The notes beneath the pieces were generated by a model. It did no database searches and was not told where the DNA came from. It worked only from the letters and a program-made list of their open reading frames with translations. From assembly GCA_016194865.1 (NCBI GenBank), contig JACQAT010000019.1:1-64000 (forward strand): DNA of 64,000 nt, written 5' to 3'. Source of the DNA: Chloroflexota bacterium. GTDB taxonomy: Bacteria; Chloroflexota; Limnocylindria; P2-11E. Below are positions 9,578-18,593 of the stretch, piece by piece. The stretch's first letter is position 1; each line of letters begins with the position of its first letter. The position numbers were made by a program, and so were the translations under genes.

Positions 9578-9765
9578 CCGGTCCCCTCCGAGCGCGGCTC
9601 CTCGGCCTGATCCAGCAGCATGACCGGGATGTCGTCACGGACCGGGTAGCGTCGGCCGCAGCTGAGGCATTCGAGACGATCGCCGTCGACGCGTAGCTCT
9701 CCGTGATCCTCCGCGGGGCAGCGCAGCAGCCCCAGTAGCTCCTCATCCAGCGGCATCTCGCGCAC
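9574..9765 (-). CDS. Trm112 family protein
   Basis: LDEELLGLLRCPAEDHGELRVDGDRLECLSCGRRYPVRDDIPVMLLDQA. Confidence 0.9.
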   Translation of the reverse strand: MREMPLDEELLGLLRCPAEDHGELRVDGDRLECLSCGRRYPVRDDIPVMLLDQAEEPRSEGTG

Positions 9766-11452
9766 CTCCAGTCAGCTGATCAGAGCGTAGCCCGTCGCTC
9801 TCGCTCGTGACCATGAGCTCGCTGTCGGCCATCATCGAGAAGGTCGCGACGAACGCGAAGTAGTTCTGCAGCGAGCGCCAGGCGAACCACAGCGGCACGA
9901 GCGGGAACGCGAGCGAGCCCGTCGCGAGACGCTGCCAGCGCCGCCACAGGAGCAGGAGCAGCGAGGCGAGGATCCCGATCGACAGCGCGGCGTAGGCGCC
10001 GCGGTGCAGCAGGGGGATGACGCCATTGATGGCCAGGCGCACGAGACCGACGCCGTACGGCTCGAGGTCGCCGACGATCGGCGTGAGGATGCCCGAGACG
10101 AACGCCCCCGGGTCCATGAGCAGGTATGGCAGGTCCGGCACCGCGAACGTCGAGAAGACGATGACCGCGCGGCGACCGGCCTCCGCTCGCCCATCGCGCT
10201 TCCAGACGGCGAGCAGATAGAAGGGCACGAAGAACCAGGCGGGCTGCCGCGCGGCGCAGGCCAGCCCCAGCGCGACCGGCGATAGCCAGCGGGTCGGGAT
10301 GTACAGGTACGCCACGGCGACGAACGCCGCCCAGAGCGGATCGACGCCGGCGAGGACGAACTGTCGCGTGATGACCACGTTGCCGACGATGGTCGCGGCG
10401 ATGAGCGGCCGCCAGGGCACGCGGGCACGACGCAGCAGGAGCAGCGTCAACAGGACGATCTCAGTGAGATAGAGCACGCGGACGTCGCGTAGACCGGCGG
10501 CGATGAAGGGCGCCGGGACGAGGAACGACAGCGCGGGATAGTTGAGCGAGCGGAGCGCCTCACCGTTCTCGAGATGCGTCGCGAGCGTGGGATCGAGGCC
10601 GAACTCCGCCAGCGCTTCGCTGACATCGAGCGCGACGTAGGGATCCTTGCCCTGCAGCGCGAGCTCGGCGGAGCGATGGACGATCGCCACCACGTCGACG
10701 TGGTACGGCTTGCCAAGGATGAGCGCGGCAGCGACGAGCACGTAGGTCGCGAGCACCAGGCCGATCGCCAGCGCGTCGCGCAGGCTCGCGCGGAAGCGCA
10801 CGGATGCCAGGATCGGCAACGCCACGACGATCACGAGCGCCATCAGGTCATCGGGGGCCGCGACCAGCGACGCGACGACGGTGTGGCGCTCGATCACGGT
10901 CGAGACGCACGCGACACCCAGGAGCCCGTAGCCGATGGACCGCATTCGGTCTGCGCCATCGGGTTGGACGACGATGAGGGTCGCGACCAGGAAGACAAGC
11001 GAGCCGACGCCCGCGATCGCCAGGAACGGCGGGAACCCGACGCCGAACGGATCCTGATCGAAGAAGCGCAGCGCCGGGGTCCACAGGGCGAACCCAGCGA
11101 CCGCCAGGGGGCGGAAGGGCGCCCGAGTGACCACGAACGCGAGCGCCATCGCGCCGACGTAGAGCACGAGCCCGACCGCGTTCTCGCCCGGGTCGAAGGC
11201 CGCGCTCAGATACATGGCCGCCACGACGAGGAACGCGACGACGTCGGCGTGCCGGATGCGCGTCCGCGGCACGGCCAGCGCCATCAGGCCCAGGTACGCC
11301 GCGAACCCGATCGCGAGCGCGGCATCGGGCTGGGCGTCGAACGTGTGCAGCACGCTCGCGGCCGAGACGACGCCGACGCCCGTGAGGATGATGCCGGCGC
11401 GGAAGAGCGCGCCGGACCGTGGGTCCGAGCGGCGCTCTTCGCCGAGGATCAC
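9743..11452 (-). CDS. Polytopic membrane protein (GT87-like)
   Basis: Real part of ORF 9743..12271; GTG start overlaps flippase stop (GTGA); multi-TM. Confidence 0.75.
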   Translation of the reverse strand: MILGEERRSDPRSGALFRAGIILTGVGVVSAASVLHTFDAQPDAALAIGFAAYLGLMALAVPRTRIRHADVVAFLVVAAMYLSAAFDPGENAVGLVLYVGAMALAFVVTRAPFRPLAVAGFALWTPALRFFDQDPFGVGFPPFLAIAGVGSLVFLVATLIVVQPDGADRMRSIGYGLLGVACVSTVIERHTVVASLVAAPDDLMALVIVVALPILASVRFRASLRDALAIGLVLATYVLVAAALILGKPYHVDVVAIVHRSAELALQGKDPYVALDVSEALAEFGLDPTLATHLENGEALRSLNYPALSFLVPAPFIAAGLRDVRVLYLTEIVLLTLLLLRRARVPWRPLIAATIVGNVVITRQFVLAGVDPLWAAFVAVAYLYIPTRWLSPVALGLACAARQPAWFFVPFYLLAVWKRDGRAEAGRRAVIVFSTFAVPDLPYLLMDPGAFVSGILTPIVGDLEPYGVGLVRLAINGVIPLLHRGAYAALSIGILASLLLLLWRRWQRLATGSLAFPLVPLWFAWRSLQNYFAFVATFSMMADSELMVTSESDGLRSDQLTGGARDAAG

Positions 11453-12711
11453 GCGCGCAAGGGTATCGTCGGCCGGCGCGCGGGCCGGTCGATCGCGAAG
11501 GTGGCGACGGCGCAGAGCTGCGTGGCGAATGCGACGCCGGTCACCACGAGCGTCGCGGTGAGCGCGTCGTGCGCGTAGGTCGAGAGCAGCGCGACCTCGA
11601 CGATCAGCGCGAGGCCGAGGAGCAGGCCGATGCGCATGCGCCCGCGGCCGATGAAGTAGGCGTTCCAGATGCTCAGCAGCGCGTTGCAGAGCGCGGCGAG
11701 GCCGTAGACGGGGATCACCTCGGCGGCTCGCGGGTACTGCGGTCCGACGATGATCGCCGCGAACAACCCCGGCCGGATGATGTACGCGAGCGCCACGGCG
11801 CCGCTCGTGGCAAGCACGAAGCCGAGCGCGATCAGCAGCGGCCGGTCGGTGTCGTGACCGCGCTCGTGCGCGCGTGCCGTGCGCTCCAGCACGAGGTAGC
11901 CGACGGCGACGGGCGCGAAGAGGATGACCTTGGCCATCGTGATCGCGGCGCTGTAGTTGCCCGCGTCGTCGGCGCTCATGAGCGCGCGCGCCATGACCGC
12001 GTCGACGTTCGTGAGTCCGGCGTAGGCGAGCAGCACGAGCGCCGCGAGCAGGAAGAAGCGCGTCTCGTCGCGCGCGAGATGAGCGGCCGGTGTCGCCGCC
12101 CGCGCGCTCTTGAACAACGGACGCAGGGGGATGAGGCTGATCAACAGACCGACGAGCAGCGCGGCCGAGGCGCCCGCGAAGGCGCCATCCACCCCGGCGC
12201 CCGCGAGCACGAGCCCGGTGCCGAGCGCGAGACGCGCGCCCGCCTGGGCGACGAGATCGCCACCCAGCCATACGAAGCGGCCGAGACCCTGGAGCAGACC
12301 CATGGTGAAGGTCAGCACGATCGCCAGGAAGAGCGTGATGCCGAGCAGGACCACCGAGGCCGTTGACACCCTGATCGCCTGTGAGAGCGGCCCGGCGAAC
12401 AGCGCGAGCAGCAGCGCCGGCGGCGCGCCGAAGGTGACGATGCGCACGAGCCAGCGCCGGACGAAGACGTGGAGGGCCGCGTCGTCGTCGCGCGCTCGAT
12501 ACTGCGCAGCCAGCTTGGCCATCGCGGTCTGGATGACCTGCGTGCCGATCGACTCGACGAGGAGGATGCCGAAGAGCTGCGTGAGGATGGCGAACTCGCC
12601 CGGCCGCAGGAACCGTGGCATCACGAACTGGTAGCCGAACGCGAGCACGTTGGCGAAGCCGGTCAGGAGGTAGAGGAGGACCGGTCCCCGCGCGCCGCGC
12701 AGGCGATCCAC
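11449..12711 (-). CDS. Polysaccharide/oligosaccharide flippase (MATE-like, Wzx-type)
   Basis: LLYLLTGFANVLAFGYQFVMPRFLRPGEFAILTQLFG; about 12 TM. Confidence 0.85.
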   Translation of the reverse strand: MDRLRGARGPVLLYLLTGFANVLAFGYQFVMPRFLRPGEFAILTQLFGILLVESIGTQVIQTAMAKLAAQYRARDDDAALHVFVRRWLVRIVTFGAPPALLLALFAGPLSQAIRVSTASVVLLGITLFLAIVLTFTMGLLQGLGRFVWLGGDLVAQAGARLALGTGLVLAGAGVDGAFAGASAALLVGLLISLIPLRPLFKSARAATPAAHLARDETRFFLLAALVLLAYAGLTNVDAVMARALMSADDAGNYSAAITMAKVILFAPVAVGYLVLERTARAHERGHDTDRPLLIALGFVLATSGAVALAYIIRPGLFAAIIVGPQYPRAAEVIPVYGLAALCNALLSIWNAYFIGRGRMRIGLLLGLALIVEVALLSTYAHDALTATLVVTGVAFATQLCAVATFAIDRPARRPTIPLRA

Positions 12712-12717
12712 GCGGGG

Positions 12718-13785
12718 CTAGTGAGCGGCGGCGGGAACGAGCGCGGGCGCGACCGCGATGAAGTTCGCGACGAGCTCGTCGAACTCCGGCGAGGTGTAGT
12801 CCTCGATCATGCCGGTGTCCGCGAGGTGCGCGATCTCCGGATCGATCGGGATCTTCGCCAGGAGCGGCGCGTTCGAGGCGATCACGAGCTTGAGTCCCTG
12901 CGAGGGACCGAAGACCTCCATCCGACTGCCGTCGGGAGCGCTGACATAGGACATGTTCTCGACGATGCCGAGGATGTCACCGCCCAGCTGCTTCACGAGC
13001 CGCACGGCCTTCGTGACGACCATCGTGGCGAGCGCCTGCGGCGTCGTGACGAGCACCACGCCCGCGATCGGCAGCGCCTGCATCACGGTGAGCGGCGCGT
13101 CGCTCGTCCCCGGCGGAAGGTCGACGATGAGGTGGTCGAGCGTCCCCCACTCCACGTCGGAGTAGAACTGCCGGATCGCTCCGGACACCATGGGGCCGCG
13201 CCAGATGACGGCCTCCTCCTCGCCCGGGAGCAGCAGGTTCATGGACATGATCGGGATGCCGCCGCGCGACTTCGGCGGCATCAGCCGCTGCGCGCCCGCG
13301 ACCGCGGGCTTTTCGCGGACGCCGAACATGCGCGGGATGGACGGGCCGGTGATGTCCCCGTCGAGGATGCCCACGGACATGCCCCTGCGCTTCAGTCCGA
13401 CCGCAAGAAGCCCGGCGACGAGCGATTTCCCGACGCCGCCCTTGCCCGACATCACCGCGATGACGCTGCCGATCCCGGTCTGCGGCGCGGCCATGCCCTT
13501 CGGCGCCCCCATGCCCGCTCCGGCGCCGGCGGTCGCGTTCGCGGCCGGCAGGTTCGCGGGCAGCTTGCCGGTGTCGGCGAGCGTGTTGAGATCGCGCATC
13601 AGCTCGTTCATGTCGATGCGTCCACCGCCGTGCCCCGCGGCGCCGGCGGCGATCGTCTCGCTCTTGCTGATCGAGCACGAGGCGCAGCTGAGCCCGTAGC
13701 GCGCGAAGATCCGCGCCGCGTCGGGCCAGCGGTCGACGACCGACGCGATCGTCATGTCAACGGTGATCAATGTTGATTGCGCCAA
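12718..13785 (-). CDS. Mrp/NBP35-family Fe-S carrier ATPase with N-terminal DUF1858-like domain
   Basis: VMSGKGGVGKS deviant Walker A; N-term TIASVVDRWPDAARIFARYGLSCASCSIS. Confidence 0.92.
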   Translation of the reverse strand: MAQSTLITVDMTIASVVDRWPDAARIFARYGLSCASCSISKSETIAAGAAGHGGGRIDMNELMRDLNTLADTGKLPANLPAANATAGAGAGMGAPKGMAAPQTGIGSVIAVMSGKGGVGKSLVAGLLAVGLKRRGMSVGILDGDITGPSIPRMFGVREKPAVAGAQRLMPPKSRGGIPIMSMNLLLPGEEEAVIWRGPMVSGAIRQFYSDVEWGTLDHLIVDLPPGTSDAPLTVMQALPIAGVVLVTTPQALATMVVTKAVRLVKQLGGDILGIVENMSYVSAPDGSRMEVFGPSQGLKLVIASNAPLLAKIPIDPEIAHLADTGMIEDYTSPEFDELVANFIAVAPALVPAAAH

Positions 13786-13856
13786 CGAGACGTCCTCCAG
13801 AACGCGCGAGATGACATCAGTCTAGCGGGCCGCACGTGCAGGACCGATGGTGTCGT

Positions 13857-14576
13857 TCAGATCGAGACGAGCCGCGTGACGACGAAGATCAGCACCGCAC
13901 CGGCGATCGTCGCGATCATCACCAGGCTCGAGCGCTCCTTGCGATGCGCCTCGGGGAGCAGCTCGGCCGCACCGACGTAGAGGAAGAATCCGACGAACAG
14001 TCCGAGGATGGCGCCGAGCGCCGGGCCCTCGACGGTCACGGCGAACGCGACGACGGCGCCGATGACCGGCGCGAGCGCGTCGACGAACAGCCAGCGGTAC
14101 GCCGTCGACCGGCGCGCGTCGTTGGCCAGGAGGACCGCGACCGTCGCGATGCCATCGCCGAAGTCGTGCAGGATCACGACGACCGCGACGATGAGGCCGA
14201 GCTCGGCGCCCGCGTGGAACGCGGCGCCGATCGCGACGCCGTCGAGGAGGCTGTGGACCGACATCCCGCCGGCGCCGAGGATCCCCACGTGCTCGTGCTT
14301 GTCGAGCGCGGCGCCGGCTTCGTGTCCGACGTGCAGGAGCGTCAGCCGCTCCAGCAGGTAGAACGCGAGGAATCCGATACCGGCGAAGAGCATCGATGTC
14401 TGCACCGAGTCGAGCTCCTTCGCGGACTCGGGCGCCAGATCGAAGAACGCGGCGCCGATCCGCACGCCGGCGCCGAGCGCGATCAGCACGCCAAGGTGCT
14501 TCGTCGCGCGCAGGGCGGCGAGGCCGCCCAGCATCGTCGACAGGAACGTCGCCAGGGCGACGAGCGCGACCGTCAT
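13857..14576 (-). CDS. ZIP family metal transporter
   Basis: HSLLDGVAIGAAF, HDFGDGIATV motifs, 8-TM pattern. Confidence 0.9.
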   Translation of the reverse strand: MTVALVALATFLSTMLGGLAALRATKHLGVLIALGAGVRIGAAFFDLAPESAKELDSVQTSMLFAGIGFLAFYLLERLTLLHVGHEAGAALDKHEHVGILGAGGMSVHSLLDGVAIGAAFHAGAELGLIVAVVVILHDFGDGIATVAVLLANDARRSTAYRWLFVDALAPVIGAVVAFAVTVEGPALGAILGLFVGFFLYVGAAELLPEAHRKERSSLVMIATIAGAVLIFVVTRLVSI

Positions 14577-14586
14577 GAGCGCATCG

Positions 14587-15006
14587 TCAATGGCAGTCCT
14601 GGCAGAGTCCCTGGATCTCCACCGCGTGCGACAGCGCCCGAAATCCGTGACCGCGCGCGACCGAGTCGAGACGCGCGTCGAGACGGCGCGCGTCGATCTC
14701 CTCCACCTTGCCGCAGGCGCGGCAGACGAGGTGGTGATGGTGCTCGGGAGCGCAGCGCGTGTAGTGGAAGCAGCGCTCGCCGCCCTCAATGCCGTGAATG
14801 CGGGAGAGGACGCCCGCGCGGACCAGAAGGTCCAGCGTCCGAAAGACCGTCGCACGGCCGATCCCGCGGCGCGCGAGGCGCGCGACGAGCTCGCGCGCGG
14901 TGACCGGCTGGCTTCGGCTGAGCACGGCGGTGATCACCGCCCGGCGTGCTGAGGTCGACCGCAGGTCGAGACGGTCGAGGACAGCGCTGGCGCTGCGGAG
15001 CGACAT
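14587..15006 (-). CDS. Fur-family transcriptional regulator (Zur-like)
   Basis: GRATVFRTLDLLVRAGVL; HHHHLVCRACGKVEEID; terminal CQDCH. Confidence 0.92.
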   Translation of the reverse strand: MSLRSASAVLDRLDLRSTSARRAVITAVLSRSQPVTARELVARLARRGIGRATVFRTLDLLVRAGVLSRIHGIEGGERCFHYTRCAPEHHHHLVCRACGKVEEIDARRLDARLDSVARGHGFRALSHAVEIQGLCQDCH

Positions 15007-15007
15007 T

Positions 15008-15022
15008 TGAGACTGAGTATCA
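15008..15022. promoter_or_regulatory. Putative Fur/Zur box (7-1-7)
   Basis: TGAGACT-G-AGTATCA, imperfect inverted repeat 1 bp upstream of the ATG (15006) of the Fur-family gene. Confidence 0.6.
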
Positions 15023-15073
15023 GGAAGGGAGACGGTGCCGTCAACTTCGACCCCCGGCGCGTTGAGGGGAGCC

Positions 15074-16141
15074 TTACTCGCGGACCAAGCGGACGGCGAT
15101 CGCGGTCGTGACCGGAACGCAGCAGACCAGGCCGATGCTCGCGATGACGACGCTGAGGATCGACACCACGATCGTCTCGCTGTTGATGGTGACGAGCAAT
15201 GGCGAGTTGCCGAGCGACAGCAGGACGATGAGCGGAAGAGCTCCCCCGAAGTAGGCGAGCGCGAGCGTGTTCACGAGCGAGCCGATGTGGTCCCTTCCGA
15301 CGTTGAGCGCCGAGCCGTAGAGCGCCCGCCCGCGCAGATTCCCATCGACCGCCGCGAGCTCGAAGGTGGTCGACGCCTGCCCGACCGCCATGTCGACGAG
15401 CGCGCCGAGCGACCCGACGATGACGCCCGCCAGGACCAGGCGCGAGAGGTCGACCTTGTAGTCCGTGCCCACGGCCAGGAAGACCGCTTCCTCGCTCCCG
15501 AGGCCCGTGATGTGCCCCGCGCCGAGCGAGATCGCGGCGAGCAGCGCGACCACGGCGAGCGCGATCAGCGTGCCGGCGAGCGCCGCGGTGCTCTTGCGAT
15601 TGAAGCCGTGCACGAGATACACGGTGATCACCAGGATGATCGCGGTCCCGACCAGGGTCGCGACCAGCGGATCGTCGCCGCGCTGGAGCGCCGGCACGAT
15701 CGCGAGCAGGAACACCCCGACGCTCGCCGCGAGACCGCCGAGCGAGCTCAATCCCTTGAGCCGCGCGACCAGCAGCAGCGCGACAACGAGCATGGCGACG
15801 AAGGGAAGCAACGAGGGAAGCCGGACCACCTCTTCGATCGTGTAGATGCGCTCGTCCTTGTCGCCACGGCGCTGCGTCACGAGGACGCGGTCGCCCTCGC
15901 GCAGGAGGCCGTTCGCGTTGATCGGGCTGCGGCCGCCCCACCCCGTCTGCACGCGATCGCCTCGGTACAGCGACCCGTCGAGCTCGATCTCGAGCTGCTG
16001 CACGGGCCCCCCGCTCGGACCCGTCGTGCTCGTCGAGATGACCTTCGTGACGTGCGCGTCGAAGACCGTGCCGGCCCGTCCGACGCCGGGATCGGCGCAG
16101 GAGATGAGCAGGAGAGCGACGAGCGCGAGGAGGATGCGCAT
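15074..16141 (-). CDS. YibE/F-family membrane protein
   Basis: ALYGSALNVGRDHIGSLVNTLALAYFGGALPLIV; N-terminal OB-like segment. Confidence 0.9.
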   Translation of the reverse strand: MRILLALVALLLISCADPGVGRAGTVFDAHVTKVISTSTTGPSGGPVQQLEIELDGSLYRGDRVQTGWGGRSPINANGLLREGDRVLVTQRRGDKDERIYTIEEVVRLPSLLPFVAMLVVALLLVARLKGLSSLGGLAASVGVFLLAIVPALQRGDDPLVATLVGTAIILVITVYLVHGFNRKSTAALAGTLIALAVVALLAAISLGAGHITGLGSEEAVFLAVGTDYKVDLSRLVLAGVIVGSLGALVDMAVGQASTTFELAAVDGNLRGRALYGSALNVGRDHIGSLVNTLALAYFGGALPLIVLLSLGNSPLLVTINSETIVVSILSVVIASIGLVCCVPVTTAIAVRLVRE

Positions 16142-16170
16142 TCGGTCAGAGACTACGAGGGAGGCGGAGG

Positions 16171-17085
16171 TCAGTAGGCGGGCTCTGTCCCGAATAGGAG
16201 CTCTTGGAGATCCGGGAGGCTGGTGCCCGAGCCGGCGATGAAGAAGAACCCCACGATCAGGCTCGCGATCCCCGCAACGAGGCCGACGCCGACGTAGAGC
16301 GATCGCAGCCGCTGCGCGCCGATGAACCCGCTCGCGCTCACGACCGCGACCAGGGTGTTCGATGCGAGCAGCCCGAGCACGAACGCGGCCAGGATGACCA
16401 CACCCTGGCCGCCGGTGACGCCTGCGACGCCCGCGAGGAGCAGCGCCTGCGAGCCGGTCTCGGCGCCGATGCCGTGGATGACGCCGACGCCGAACGCGGT
16501 GCGCGGACCGTATTGGGTCGAGTGCGCCGTCGGACGGTGCTCGTGGCCGTGGATTCGCGCCTGCAACGCGCCCCACGCGTTCCGGGAGACGTCGAACACG
16601 AGCATCCAGCGGCTGCGCATGCGGAACTCACCCTTGCCGCGCATGTACTGGACGACCGAGTAGAGCACCCACACGCCGAGCAGCACGAGCGTCACGCCGA
16701 CGACGCGCTCGAGGATCGGGTCGACCCACCCGGGGAGGATCGCGCCGACCAGCAGCGCGAGCACGCCGAGCAGCGTCACCATCGAGGCGTGTCCGAGCGC
16801 GTACAGCGTCGCGAGCTCGATCGCGTGGCGCTGCTCGTGCGCGAACCGCGACTCGCTCAGCACGTGGAGCGGGGCCGCGGCCTGGTGCGAGTGCGCGTGA
16901 GTGGTGACGTGGTCGTGGCCTCGCGCCGCGACCGGTGCGCCGAGCGCCACGGTGCTCACGTCGGCATGGCTCGCGGTCGTCGTGCTCGTGATGTCGGTGA
17001 TGGCCGCGATGTGATCCCAATCGAAGCCGTGGCGAAAGCCGAGGGCCACCATGCCGAGAAGGACGGCGAGTGAGCCGAGGTCCAT
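16171..17085 (-). CDS. NicO/HoxN-like nickel/cobalt transporter
   Basis: RHGFDWDHIAAITD motif; His-rich loop HDHVTTHAHSHQ; HGIGAETGSQ. Confidence 0.88.
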   Translation of the reverse strand: MDLGSLAVLLGMVALGFRHGFDWDHIAAITDITSTTTASHADVSTVALGAPVAARGHDHVTTHAHSHQAAAPLHVLSESRFAHEQRHAIELATLYALGHASMVTLLGVLALLVGAILPGWVDPILERVVGVTLVLLGVWVLYSVVQYMRGKGEFRMRSRWMLVFDVSRNAWGALQARIHGHEHRPTAHSTQYGPRTAFGVGVIHGIGAETGSQALLLAGVAGVTGGQGVVILAAFVLGLLASNTLVAVVSASGFIGAQRLRSLYVGVGLVAGIASLIVGFFFIAGSGTSLPDLQELLFGTEPAY

Positions 17086-17124
17086 GGCTGGGAAGATATC
17101 GCAACTCCCTGCAATAGCGCCTAC

Positions 17125-17141
17125 TTGCGACCCGAGTGCAA
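17125..17141. promoter_or_regulatory. Putative Nur-type box (6-5-6)
   Basis: TTGCGA-CCCGA-GTGCAA between the divergent NicO and Fur-family genes; extra GCAA half-sites at 17101 and 17111. Confidence 0.55.
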
Positions 17142-17160
17142 CAGCGTCACGCTGGACCGA

Positions 17161-17583
17161 ATGAAGATCGAGGACGCGCTCCGACAGCGTGGCGGCCGGA
17201 TGACCATGCAGCGCAGGCTGATCCTCGACGCGCTCGCCCGGGCTCGACATCACACGACCGCCGACGACATCCAGCGCCAGCTGCGCGCGAAGGGTTTCGA
17301 GATCGACGCGTCCACGATCTACCGGAACCTCGAGGTGCTCGAGGGACTCGGTCACGTCACGCACACGCATCTCGACGATCGGGTGACGCGCTGGCACCGC
17401 GCGGACGAGGAACGGCACGGTCACCTGGTCTGCACGGTCTGCGGGGCGGAGACGGAGGTCCCGATGGCGGCATTGCGCCCGCTCGCGCGCCGCCTGATGG
17501 AGCGCTACGGCTTCGCCGCCGACCTCGCGCACGCGGCGGTGAGCGGCATCTGCGAGCAATGCCGGGTCGTACAGTCTTCGTGA
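17161..17583 (+). CDS. Fur-family transcriptional regulator (Nur-like by context)
   Basis: MTMQRRLILDALARARHHTTADDIQRQL..ASTIYRNLEVLEGLG; HGHLVCTVCG; CEQC. Confidence 0.92.
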   Translation: MKIEDALRQRGGRMTMQRRLILDALARARHHTTADDIQRQLRAKGFEIDASTIYRNLEVLEGLGHVTHTHLDDRVTRWHRADEERHGHLVCTVCGAETEVPMAALRPLARRLMERYGFAADLAHAAVSGICEQCRVVQSS

Positions 17584-17972
17584 TGGGACGGCTGCTCGCG
17601 GTCGCCGTCTTCGCGCTGGCGGCCGCCGGAACGACGCTCGCGGGCATGGGTCTGTTCGTCGCGCCGCACGTCGACCCTCCGGGAACGCCGCGCTACCACG
17701 ACCACGTCTTCGCGGCGTATCGGTACTCCATCTATCTCCTTCGCCTGGCGCGGCCGCTGACCGATGGCGCTCGCTTCGATGTCGTCGCGCCCGCCGCGGA
17801 GCTCGCGGGAGCGCTCACGCTCGCGCTGCTCGCGATCCTCGCTCCCCGACTCCCCCGCCCGACGCGGCGCGTCCTTGCGCGGCTCGCTCTGCCCTCGCTC
17901 GCGCTGCCGCAGTGGGACGCGACGCTCGCGCTCGGACCTCCTCGGACCACGACCCTCCGCTCTTTCGCGTAG
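17583..17972 (+). CDS. Hypothetical membrane protein translationally coupled to the Fur-family gene
   Basis: TGATG stop/start overlap; TM segments. Confidence 0.6.
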   Translation: MGRLLAVAVFALAAAGTTLAGMGLFVAPHVDPPGTPRYHDHVFAAYRYSIYLLRLARPLTDGARFDVVAPAAELAGALTLALLAILAPRLPRPTRRVLARLALPSLALPQWDATLALGPPRTTTLRSFA

Positions 17973-17999
17973 CCCGCAAAACCAACAAGGAGGGTCCTC

Positions 18000-18593
18000 A
18001 TGTCGCGCATCCTGTCCGCGCTGGCGGCGCTCGCCGTCGTCGTGGCTTCGCTTCTCGTCACGGGCACGCCCGCGGCGGCGCACGAGCGCCGCACCGTCGG
18101 CCCGTACCAGCTGGCCGTCGGCTTCCTTGATGAGCCCCCGTTCGAGGGCGTCAAGAACAGCGTCGACTTCCGCGTGACCGATACGCGCACGAGCAAGCCG
18201 GTCGAGGGCCTCGAGAAGACCGTGAAGGTCGACATCTTCTCCGGTGGCCTCACGACGCCGCTGTCGCTCGCGCTGGAGACGCGCTTCGGAAATCCGGGCG
18301 CGTATGCCGCGTACTTCGTGCCGACGAAGGCCGGAAGCTACCGATTCGTGTTCAAGGGCAAGATCGACACGACGGACCTGAATGAAACGTTCGAATCGGG
18401 CCCTGGCCGCTTCGATGATGTCGGATCGACCGTCGCGATCCAGTATCCCCAGAAGGTCCCCACGGGCGGCGACCTCTCGACGAAGCTCGCGGACGTCCAG
18501 TCCGCGGTCGATCAGGCGCGGATCCTCGCGATCGTGGCGCTCGCGCTGAGCGTCGTCGGGCTCGGCCTCGCGGTGAGGCGCCGCGGGAAGTGA
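18000..18593 (+). CDS. Secreted, C-terminally anchored YtkA/FixH-like protein
   Basis: Signal peptide ending GTPAAAHE; SD AAGGAGG; C-terminal TM + RRRGK. Confidence 0.75.
   Translation: MSRILSALAALAVVVASLLVTGTPAAAHERRTVGPYQLAVGFLDEPPFEGVKNSVDFRVTDTRTSKPVEGLEKTVKVDIFSGGLTTPLSLALETRFGNPGAYAAYFVPTKAGSYRFVFKGKIDTTDLNETFESGPGRFDDVGSTVAIQYPQKVPTGGDLSTKLADVQSAVDQARILAIVALALSVVGLGLAVRRRGK

Noticed and set aside
9743-12271. 842-aa minus-strand ORF
   Set aside because: The N-terminal 270 residues are an out-of-frame shadow of the flippase; real gene is 9743..11452
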